Assembly: GCA_022414725.1 (NCBI GenBank)
Contig: CM039463.1
Coordinates: forward strand, 83,478,172-83,542,171
Direction: 5' to 3'
Length of the DNA: 64,000 nt
Source: Microglena sp. YARC
Lineage: Eukaryota; Chlorophyta; Chlorophyceae; Chlamydomonadales; Chlamydomonadaceae
Made by a program: the position numbers and the translations under genes. Shown here piece by piece: positions 13,901-26,000 of the stretch (within the stretch, counting starts at the first letter, position 1; every line of letters starts with the position of its first letter). The notes beneath the pieces were generated by a model. That model saw nothing but the letters and a program-made list of their open reading frames with translations, was not told the DNA's origin and did no database searches.

Positions 13901-16790
13901 CCCGCCATTTTTTAGCGTCGCATGCGACGCTGCATATAACTTGTTCTGCTGTTTCTTTATTTAAAACGCTCACTTGTTGGTGGTTGGCCCTGGTGCGAGC
14001 AAACGGGCTGGCCCCCTCAAGCTCACGCTTCGTAATAAGGTACACCATTTGTTTGATTTATTTCTGACAGAACTATCCCACTGGGATCCAGACCATGGCT
14101 TTCCTTTCAGTTACGATCAGCAGCTTCCTTTCAGCCCTTCCTGTCACAGTAACAGCCAGGGTACTTCCAAGCACGTGCTTTTGCACGCTGGCGCGCTGCC
14201 TTTTTGAGCCCCACTGTGCGTTTCGCGCAGTTTTTTGCAACCCCATGTGGGCGCAGCAAGCAATTTTTGCGCTTTTTGCACTGCAAAGCGCAGTTTTTTG
14301 TTTTTCAAGTGCGCTAAAGCGCTGGCCAATTTGGTCAATGGAAGTACCCTGCTTACAGCACATTACATGACAACACTGGACAACAGGTCATATTTCTGCC
14401 AGATTGGGCAGGTCCCTTTAGCCTATTTGGCTACCCACTGTCATGATAACACTGTCATGGTAACTTGATCACGGTAACACTGTCACGGTGACTTGATGTA
14501 GGCCACCCTTTCCACCCCCCTCGATGCAGGCAATGGACTTCAAACTGTGGGCAATGATGGCGGAAGCATAAACAATGAAGCAAGCAGTCTTGGAGAATGG
14601 GCAATGATGGCGGCAGGTACACCCATGTAGGCTAACCTCTCTACACCTTCCCAAACCACTCGATGCAGGCAATGGACTTGGAACAGTGGGCAATGATGGT
14701 GGAAGCATAAATGATGAAGCAAGCAGCCTTGGAGAGACGTCTGTAGGTGGCAGCAAAGGCTCGGGGAGAGGATTTACAGTCCTGGGTGGGCGTCCCTTCT
14801 CTTCGGTAAGCCACGTTTTTTGCTTGTTTTAGTTGTGAAAGGTATTTCACCCCAGGAGCTGGGTCTCCCGACGCAAACCAGCGACAAGGAGGATTAAGTT
14901 TTAATGGCGTTGCCACTCACACAAAATATGTATGTTGTTACAGTTCTGGGTAGGCGTCCCTCCTCTTCGGTAAAACCCTATTTGTAATGGGTTTGTGATA
15001 TATGTGTGCGTACGTGCTGGCACAATTCCTTTTCTCGGGCGAAAGAAGGAAGACAAGTTCTAAGAGCGTGTCGCAAGCGACACGGAAAATATTTTAGCAG
15101 TCACCGGCAGGGAGTTTCGAAAGTAGTGGAGAAAGTAGCTACTCGTAGCCGAATAGAGCTACAAACAATGAACAACTTTTGCGAAGGATTTTGACCGCTG
15201 CGATGCTGATAACTCTATTCATGCGCACTCCAACTATGAGCAGAATGTTTGGGTGCGGATGTGGTCGGAATCGTTAAAACGCCTGGACATCTGTCGGACA
15301 GATGGAGAGACGGAGAGACGGCGGAGAGAGACACGGGGGGAACCTAGGGCTTCAGTCTAAAGCCTAAACAATGGGCAAAAACAGTGCAGCCTACACTGGA
15401 TCCATATACACACACAAACCGCACACCACATACACACCACTGTATCTTACCAGCTCACATGCTTCATCGTGTGTTGTAGACCAGTAGCCCATTGCCATAG
15501 CTATTTCCTGGCTTGTGCTACTCTTGACACAGTGATACACTGTTTGTACGTTGGTACTGATTACTGGTCTAGATGTCACGATGGGTAAAACCATGCTTCT
15601 GTATATATCCAACACACACGGTAATGATACCGCCTAGTGGGGCATGGTATTAAGGGAGCCCCGGCTTACAGCAGTAGAGAATGGGCTGCTACTTTACCTG
15701 GACAGTGGTACCTTGCAATTGACAGCGACCGTGAACGCTAAAGCACACCCGTAGGGATTCGAACCCAGCACCTTCACCGGTTCAAGGAAATGAACAACCA
15801 TCGAAACATCTGTCGAAAGGGTATACACTGTTTGTAGTACACTGTTTGTAAAACTAAATCTGTCGAAAGTACACTGTTTGTAATCTGTCGAAAGTACACT
15901 GTTTGTAATACACTGTTTGTAATACACTGTTTGTAATACGAAAGTATCTGTAATCTGTCGACAGAACACTGTTTGTAATACTCTGTTTGTAAAACAGAAG
16001 ATAACGCCTGGAGGGGTGTGGTGTTAAGGGGACCTGGAGTGCCCCCGTTGATAAGACCTTTCCTAGCCGTCTGCAGCCCATGTTGTGGATTTCACCGAAT
16101 TGGTGTTGTCTGAAAGTTGGTAGGTAGACGGAGGGGGCGAAAACAAACTGTCGCTTTTCCTTTTTTTTTTTCCGGCCGTCAGATGATGAAGCAATAGGGA
16201 ATTCAGCTACCAGCTCTTTATCCCATATGGTAGCTAAGAACCCGCATAAAGTACAGTAGCCAAGTCTGCAAAAAGCAGTGGCAGGAGCCGTCTGCTGCCT
16301 ATGGAATGCCAGCTCGGGCAGCAGACGACAGTCTTATCGACACTGGTCCATTAGTCTCCAGTTGGGTTGGGTTGGGTTGGGTTGGGTCGGGTCGGGTCAG
16401 GTCGGGTTGGGTTGGGTTGGGGCAGCAATGGCGCAGCAGACGACAGTCTTGTCAAAACTGCTCCATTAGTCTCCAGGTTTAAAGTGAGGGAAGCATGGTA
16501 AAACAACCAACCAACCAAGGTTTCCAGGCCCCAGACTCATGTGGGACTCATGTGGGACCCATGTGGGACCCATGTGGGACCAATGTGGGATCCATGTGGA
16601 ACTCATGTGGGACTCATGTGGGACCCATGTGGGATCAATGTGGGACCAATGTGGGACTCGCAGAAGACTCGTTAAAAGCACGCAAACATAAAAGTCGCAT
16701 GCAGTGTCCTAGACGATAAGAAGCGCCTATATAGGAGGAAGCGAGGACTGTACCGGTACTGTACATCAGGATCAACGAGGACGCAAGCAT

Positions 16791-16821
<31 letters not shown>

Positions 16822-17004
16822 CATACATACATACATACGCACATACATACATACGTACATACATACATACGTACATACATACATACATACATACATACAT
16901 ACATACATACATACATACATACATACATACATACATACATACACACATACAAGCATACATGCACACACACATACATACACAAATACATATACATACACCT
17001 ACAT

Positions 17005-17045
<41 letters not shown>

Positions 17046-20000
17046 TACAAACACGCACACACACACACACACACACACATCACGCAGGGCGGCAAAAGCT
17101 TGAAGATGACCAAGACGTTCTACCAGGAGTGGTATGGGATTAGCAACGTAGAGGAATCACGGCAACGTATTGTTGCCACTGGGATGAAGCATGCTCCCGC
17201 AAGCCCTTTGCTGTTGATGGCTCACAATGGCCCCACTGGCCTTGGCAGCAAACGCTTTAACATATGTGGCGTGGACTGGTGAGTGTGATAGTGTTCAGTT
17301 TAGGATTGGGGGTTTAGGGTTTAGGGCAGCAGCAAACGTTTCAACATCTGTGGCGTGGACTGGTGAGTGTGATAGTGTTCAGTTTAGGCTTGAGGATCCA
17401 GGGTTTAGGGCGGCAGCAAACGTTTCAACATCTGTGGCGTGGACTGGTGAGTGTGATAGTGTCCAGTTTAGGCTTGAGGATCCAGGGTTTAGGGCAGCAG
17501 CAAACGTTTCAACACCTGTGGCGTGGACTAGGGAGTGTGAGTGTTTTGTTTAGGCTTGGGGGTTTAGGGTTTAGGGCGGCAGCAAACGCTTCAACATCTG
17601 TGGCGTGGACTGGTGAGTGTGTGGCGTGGACTGGTGAGTGTGTGGCGTGAACTGAGTGAGTGTTGATGGCTCACACTGACCCTACTGGCCTTGGCAGCAA
17701 ACACTTCAACATCTGTGGCGTGGACTGGTGAGTGTGATGAGCGCTGCAGATAGGGTTCAGTCTAGGGTTTAGGGTTTAAGGCGGCGAACGCTTCAAAATC
17801 TGTGGCGTGGACTGTTGAGAGTGATGAGCGCTGCAGATAGTGTTTAGCTTAGGGTTTAGGGTTAAGGGCGGCAGCAAACGCTTCAACATCTGCGGCGTGG
17901 ACTGTTGAGAGTAATGAGCGCTGCAGATAGTGTTCAGCTTAGGGTTTAGGGTTTAGGGCGGCAGCAAACGCTTCACCATCTGCGGCGTGGACTGTTGAGA
18001 GTGATGAGCGCTGCAGAAAGTGTTCAGCTTAGGGTTTAGGGTTAAGGGCGGCAGCAAACGCTTCACCATCTGCGGCGTGGACTGTTGAGAGTGATGAGCG
18101 CTGCAGATAGTGATCAGCTTAGGGTTTAGGGCAGCAGCAAACGCTTCACCATCTGCGGCGTGGACTGTTGAGAGTGGTGAGTGCTGCAGATAGGGTTCAA
18201 TTTAGGCTTGATGGTTTAGGGTTTGGGGCAACAGCAAACGCTTTACCATCTGCGGCGTGAACTAATGAGTGTGATGAGCTCTGCAGAAAGTGTTTAGTTT
18301 AGGCTTGAGGGTTTAGGATTTAGGGTTCAGGGCGGCAGCAAACACTTCAACATCTGTGGCGTGGTCTGGTGAGAGTGATGAGCACTGCAGGCTGTGTTCA
18401 GTTGTTTCTTCAAGTGGGTGGGAGCCCCCGAGGCTACCCATTTGTCTGTCCAACGGACGGACCGCCCGACCATCCGTCGGCGTCGTTGGCGTGGACTGGT
18501 GAGTGTGTGGCGTGGACTGAGTGAGTGTTGATGGCTCACACTGACCCTACTGGCCTTGGCAGCAAACGCTTCAACATCTGTGGCGTGGACTGGTGAGTGT
18601 GATGAGCGCTGCAGATAGGGTTCAGTCTAGGGTTTAGAGTTTAAGGCGGCGAACGCTTCAAAATCTGTGGCGTGGACTGTTGAGAGTAATGAGCGCTGCA
18701 GATAGTGTTCAGCTTAGGGTTTAGGGTTTAGGGCGGCAGCAAACGCTTCAACATCTGCGGCGTGGACTGTTGAGAGTAATGAGCGCTGCAGATAGTGTTC
18801 AGCTTAGGGTTTAGGGTTTAGGGCGGCAGCAAACGCTTCACCATCTGCGGCGTGGACTGTTGAGAGTGATGAGCGCTGCAGAAAGTGTTCAGCTTAGGGT
18901 TTAGGGTTTAGGGCGGCAGCAAACGCTTCACCATCTGCGGCGTGGACTGTTGAGAGTGATGAGCGCTGCAGAAAGTGTTCAGCTTAGGGTTTAGGGTTAA
19001 GGGCGGCAGCAAACGCTTCACCATCTGCGGCGTGGACTGTTGAGAGTGATGAGCGCTGCAGATAGTGTTCAGCTTAGGGTTTAGGGTTTAGGGCGGCAGC
19101 AAACGCTTTACCATCTGCGGCGTGGACTGTTGAGAGTGATGAGTGCTGCAGATAGGGTTCAATTTAGGCTTGATGGTTTAGGGTTTGGGGCAACAGCAAA
19201 CGCTTCAACATCTGCGGCGTGAACTAATGAGTGTGATGAGCTCTGCAGAAAGTGTTTAGTTTAGGCTTGAGGGTTAAGGATTTAGGGTTCAGGGCGGCAG
19301 CAAACACTTCAACATCTGTGGCGTGGTCTGGTGAGAGTGATGAGCACTGCAGGCTGTGTTCAGTTGTTTCTTCAAGTGGGTGGGAGCCCCCGAGGCTACC
19401 CATTTGTCTGTCCAACGGACGAACCGCCCGACCATCCGTCTGACCAAGACGAAACCAAACATGTCAGCCAACAGTCTCGCACTAACATGCTTCTGAATGC
19501 CACATGTTGCTCCGTCGCGAACACTCTCCGCCAATTTTTAGCGTCGCTTGCGACGCTGCATATAACTTGTTTCAGCTTTCTGTCGTGTTGCAGCAAATGT
19601 GACTCAAGCCTAGTTTCAGGATTGTGGCGTAGCACAGTATTGTGGCTTATTTTTTGGCTTCACATGACAGCTTCCAGCCAGCTCCATCAGCCAGCCACTG
19701 GGCCAATCCCAAAGCTGAAGCTAGCTGATGTGCCTGGAAGCTGACATGAAGCTAGCTCGTAAGCCTGGAAGCTGACATGAAGCTAGCTCATGTGCCTGGA
19801 AGCTGACATAAAGCTAGCTTTTCAATAGACAGATTGACACATAAATGTTTCGTGATGTTCATCCCCCATGACTACGTCAAGCCACGGACACATTTTGAGT
19901 CCAGTTGGGCACCAGGACAATTGTCATCATCAACAGAATGAGAATCAGAATGAGAATCATCAGCAGAATCATCATAAGAATCAGATTCAGAATCAGAATC

Positions 20001-23000
20001 GTCGTCAGAATCATGTAAGAATCAGATTCAGAATCAGAATTGTCATCAGAGTCATCAGAAGAATCAGAATCAAAATCATCAGAAGAAGCAGAATCAGAAT
20101 CAGAATCGTCGTCAGAATCAGATTCAGAATCAGAATCGTCATCAGAATCATCAGAATCATTAGAAGAATCAGATTCAGAATCAGAATTGTCGTCAGAATC
20201 ATCATGAGAAACAAATTGGGAATCAGAATCGTCAGCAGAATCATCATAAGAATCATCATAAGAATCTTCATCCTCATCAGAATTTTAATAAGAATTAGAG
20301 TCAGAATCGTCATCAGAATCGTCTTCAGAATCATCATAAGAATCAGAATCAGAATCTAATGGAGCTTGCTGTGTGGCTAAAACATTTGTGCAATCATTCA
20401 AATCCAAATTCAAATGCAGGGCTAATCAAGCTGGGGACCATGGCGATCAGGATTCGGAGCTTGCTGTGTGGTTGAAAAACATTTCATTATTCAAATTCAA
20501 ATTCAAATGCGGGACTGATCAAGCTGGGACCATGGGGATCAGGACCTGGAGCTTGCTGTGTGGCTGGAAAACATGTCATAATTCAAATTCGTATTCAGAT
20601 TCAAATTCAAATGCAGGACTGATAAAGCTGGGGACCATGGCGATAAAACATGGAACCGGCTGTGTGGCTGAAAACCCATGTAACCATTTAAATTCAAATT
20701 CAAATCCAGGACGGATAAAACTGGGGACCATGGCAATTAGGACCTGGAGCTTACTGTGTGGCTGAAGAACCATGTAACAATTCAAATGCAAATGCAAATG
20801 CAAATGCAAGAACAATGAAGCTGGGGACCATGGGGAACAGGACCTGGAGCTTGCTGTGTGGCTGAAGAACCATGTAACAATTCAAATTCGAATTCAAATG
20901 CAGGACTGATCAAGCTGGGGACCTGGCGATCAGGACCTGGAGCTTACTGTGTGGCTGAAGATACATGTAACAATTCAAATTGTAATTCAAATCCAGGACC
21001 GATAAAGCTGGAGACCATGGTGATAAAGACATGAAATTTGCTGTGTGACTGAGAAACCATGTAACAATTAAAATTAAAATTCACATTCGGGACCGACGAA
21101 GCTGGGGACCATGGCGATGAGGATCTGGAGCTTTCTGTGTGGCTGGAAAACAAATAATAATTCAGATTAAAATTTTAATTCAAATTCAGGACTGATCAAG
21201 CTGGGAACTATGGCGATCATAACCTGGAGCTTGCTGTATGGCTAAAAACCATGTAACAATTGAAATTTAAATACAAATTCAGGACTGATAAAGCTGGAGA
21301 CCATGGCGATGAGGATCTGGAGCTTGCTTTGTCAGATCTGCACTCCCTAGGTGCACATGTCCCTCTGGTACTCTTTGGTCATATGCACCACGTTTTGAGA
21401 GGTAGGTCGAGGGTGTGGGTGTGTGGAGGTCCGGGGTGGGGGGTGGGGGGGGAGATCAAGGGTGTGTGTGTGTGGAGGTCAGGGGGGGGGAGGGGGGGGA
21501 GTTGTCCCTCTGGTACTCTTTGGTCATATGCACCACGTTTTGAGAGGTAGGTTAGAGGGTGTGTGTGGGGGGAGTTCGTGTGGTGTGCGTGAGGCGGGGT
21601 TGGGAGAGGTGGGTCGAGGGTGCTGGGGGGGGGGAGGTCGGGTGTGTGTGTGTGTGTATGTGTCGGGGGGGGGGAGGTAGGTCGAGGGTGGGGGTGGGGG
21701 GAGTTGGGGGTTGGGTTGGGGTGGGGGGAGAGGTGTCAAGGTGCACATGTCCCTCTGGTAATCTTTGGTCATATGCACCATGTTTTAAGAGGTAGGTCGA
21801 GTGTGTGTGGAGGGGGGGGGGGGGGGGGGGGGGGGAGTGGAGAGGCAGGTGGAGTGTGTGTGTGTGTGGAGGTCGGGGGGGGGGGGGGGTCAAGGGTGGT
21901 GGTGGGGGGGGGGGGGGGAGAGTGAGGTCGAGGGTGTGAGGGGGGGGGGGGAGGGCGATCAGCACCTGGACTGGCTAAGAGAGCTACCTAGAAGCTGCTG
22001 CTCATAGCCAAAGCTGTGAATTGTCCCCAAAGCTTGGAGCTAAAAATTGGCGGACAGTGTTCGTAACGGACCGACAGGGCGACAGGAGGCCACGGGAGCC
22101 AGTTAGTTATGAGACCGTTGGCTGACATGTCAGGCTTCAATTCTTCGGTCGTCGGTCGGTCAGACGGACAAATGGGTAACCCTGAGGGAATCTTGCCCCC
22201 TTGAAGAGGGGGCTCCGCCCAAAAGCTAAGAATTGTCCCCAAAGCTACCACATGACCATGAACAAACAAAGCCGGTCCTCCCTGCATCCTCCCTCCGCCC
22301 CCCACTCACTCCCCCACCTGCACACCTACACGCACCTACCCTTTCACACACACGCCCATACCGGGAATCTTGCCCCCTTGAAGAGGGGGCTCCGCCAAAA
22401 AGCTAAGAATTGTCCCAAAAGCTTGAAGCTACCACATTACATTACATTACATTACATTACATTACATTGCATTACATTACATTACGTAGCATTACATTAC
22501 ATTACATTACATTACATTGCATTACATTACATTACATTGCATTACATTACATTGCATTACATTGCATTGCATTGCATTACATTACATTGCATTACGTTAC
22601 ATTACATTACATTACATTACATTACATTACATTACATTGCATTACATTACATTGCATTGCATTACATTACATTACATTACATTGCATTGCATTGCATTGC
22701 ATTGCATTACATTGCATTGCATTACGTTACATTACATTACATTACATTACATTACATTACATTACATTACATTACATTGCATTGCATTGCATTACGTTAC
22801 GCTATGTTACGTTACGTTGCTTTGCTTTGCTTTGCATTACATTACATTACATTACATTACATTACATTACATGTTAAAGTCTACTAGACACCGCAAAGGT
22901 GTATGAGACTCTGTGCTTTAAACAAAAAGAAAAAGCACCCACAAAGCAAAAAACCCCATGAACAAACTATGCAAACTATGAACAAAGAAAGCCGGTCCTC

Positions 23001-26000
23001 CCTGCATCCTCCCTCCGCCCCCCGCTCACTCCCCCACCTGCACACCTACATGCACCTAAACCTTCACACACACGCCCATACCCACACCTACCCACACACC
23101 TAAACCCATGCCCACACTTACATACACACCGACACATTCACACATACCCACACACAGGCACCCGCACCCACACCTACACCCACACCCACACCTACACCCA
23201 CACCCGCACCTTCACCCACCCCACTATCCACACACAGGCACCCGCACTCACACCCACACCAACACCCCCAAAAAATCGTACCAGCCAGAAAGTGTATTTG
23301 AAATGTATAATAAACGCACTTAACTCAAAATAGCACCTTAAATCAAAATCAGCCCCTCACCACCACCCTGGAGGTAGGAATCTTCGTCAGATGGTGACCC
23401 TAGACCCCCTGCACAGTGCAGTGTACCTCAATGCAGCCACTGTACTGCATATCAGCGACTGTACCGCCACACCCACACCACCACCCTGCACAGTACAGTG
23501 TACCTCAACGCAGCCACTGTACCGCATATAAGCCACTGCACCGCCACACCCACACCACCATCCTGTAGGCGGGAAGCTTTTTCAGATGGTGGCCATAGAC
23601 CCACGACACAGTACAATGTACCTCAACGCAGCCACCGTACCGCATATAAGCCACTGTACCGCCACACCCACACCACCACCCTGCAGCGTCAGATGGTGGA
23701 CATAGACCCACCACACAGTACAGTGTACCTCAATGCAGCCACTGTACCGCATATAAGCCACTGTACTGCCACACCCACACCACCACCCTGTAGGTGGGCA
23801 GCTTTGTCAGATGGTGGCCGTAGACCCCCTGAACAGTACAGTGTACCTCAACGCAAGCACTGTACCGCATATCAGCCACTGTACCGCCACACCCACACCA
23901 CCATCCTGCAGGTGGGAAGCTTCGTCAGATGGTGGCTGTAGACCCCCTGAACAGTACAGTGTACCTCAACGCAAGCACTGTACCGCATATCAGCCACTGT
24001 ACCGCCACACCTACACCACCATCCTGCAGGTGGGAAGCTTCGTCAGATGGTGGCTGTAGACCCACTGCACAGTACAGTGTACCTCAACGCAGCCACTGTA
24101 CCGCGCATCAGGCGCAGTGGGCAGAGAGATAAAAGCGGTACAGATACAGGCGGTACTTATGGCCTCCACCAGCACCACTACCTTGTGGTGGAGATGAAAG
24201 GGGGCGAGGTGGACAGTGCCAAAGACGTTTGGTGCGAAGTGGTACCACCCCCAGGCTCGGACCATTCTCAGCAGGTATGTACGTTACAGTCAAATTCAAA
24301 TTCAAATCAGACCATTCTCAGCAGTTTTGTGCGTTACAGTCAAATTCAAATTCAAATTCAAATCAGACCATTCTCAGCAGGTATGTACGCTTCAGTCAAA
24401 TTCAAATTTAAATCAGACCATTCTCAGCAGGTATATACGTTACAGTCCAGTGTTAGCCACATAAGCCTACATTTATTTAGTTATTTAGTTATTTAGTTAT
24501 TTAGTTATTTGTACTTGATTTGATTCACTTAAATGATTAACTAAGATGACGGACTTAACATGATTCACTTAATATGTTGGGTTGTCAAGTACAATAGCGT
24601 ATGATATATCGACAATATCGTATGATACACCGTTCAATACCGTACAGTATATCAATACATTATACGATATCGTATGATATATCGTACGATAATCTCGGGG
24701 ACCGGTACAATATTTTCATCCCTATTAATGTGGTTGACATCAGGGGGCCAGCAAGATGATATGTATCCTATATTTAGGGGGCGGCAAATATATCTATACT
24801 GCCCCAAAATATAGATCTATATAGATCTATATATAGCAAATAGATATATTGTGTATATCTACAACATATGCAGTTACATCAGATAGACACCGGAAAATCC
24901 AGTCGAAGCGCCTGCAATATGATATGGTGCCCTAGGCCATAATTGTAAAACCAGATTTTGATTTTTGTAAGGTGCCCTATGCCGATTTTCAAAAATCCAG
25001 CTTCGCCAATATAGATGTATATAGATCTATATAGATACTAGTACGGTAGCCCGTGTGGCCGGTGGCCACACAGACACACATCACCCCCACCCCAATCATA
25101 ATAGGGTGCCCGACTGCCCGTGGGGCTGGGTTACAGAATGGGCTACACATATGTCCTCACCTCCACCCCTCTCATAAACACAGTCATCATGTTTCCCCCA
25201 CTTCAAATGCTGACGCATCTGCCCCCCCCCCACTAGCACCAACAACTACCCACACACTAATCCCTCCCCATGCATCCCCCCCCACACACACACCACCACC
25301 ACCACCACCACACACCAAACGCACACGCACACACACAGTCCCCACTCCGCCCAAACCTCGACCCAGGCCCAATCTCAAATTTGCCTCACCCCTTTACCCG
25401 CCAAGACACACGTACTTCCCTGCTTCTCCGTTCCCATTAATCTGATCTTCTCTCGGCCACTTAAGCAGATGGGTTTAACAGAAGCGATTATGATGTTTCC
25501 AGCTGAGTTCGAAATCGCGCAGGCGTTTGGACGTTTCATCAGACGACGCGGAAATGCGAAGACTTTTGGAAATTGCAAAACGTCTGCCCAGTTTCAGGCT
25601 CAGCTTGAAACATCGGAATTGCGCGAGAGCAAACCTGCTTACCTGTAGCTTCCTCTTAGCGCATAGATACCTGGTTGGGCGTGCAAGCTGTTTCCCGAAA
25701 GGGCCTTCGTTCCGTAAACTCTGTCACGCACTCACTACAGCTCAGCGCGAAAATAACCTTATCGTTGCAGGGTTGCAGGGTGTGGGGTGGGGGGGAAGAT
25801 CTTGAAAAGGTATTGCACGCGGTGCAAGGAGCACGCAGCAAGAAGGAAGTCGGGAGTCGGAAGAACGCCACAGGGTTGCAGGGACTTAGATCGTGCAGAG
25901 ATACCATGAGCCGTGCGAGTGTCTTAGCTGGCAGCAAGATGAATGTATCAATAGAGCCTGCAGAAAGGCTGGATAATGCTCAGGCATGGCAGCTCGTTCC

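Noticed and set aside
13857..14370. Several overlapping ORFs of 60-123 codons in intron 4
   Set aside because: They coincide with dispersed repeat copies (GC-palindrome family and GC-rich MITE) and occur in all frames.
15634..15800. A functional tRNA gene
   Set aside because: A B box is present but there is no complete cloverleaf or anticodon arm, and the sequence recurs as part of a longer dispersed element, so it is a SINE.
16635..17113. Tyr/Val/Cys/Met-repeat ORFs
   Set aside because: Translation of (CATA)n and (CA)n microsatellites.
20011..20359. Ile/Arg- and Leu/Met-rich ORFs
   Set aside because: Translations of the AGAATC microsatellite in intron 6.
22201..22906. His/Ile/Thr/Leu-repeat ORFs
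   Set aside because: Translation of the ATTAC pentamer array in all frames.
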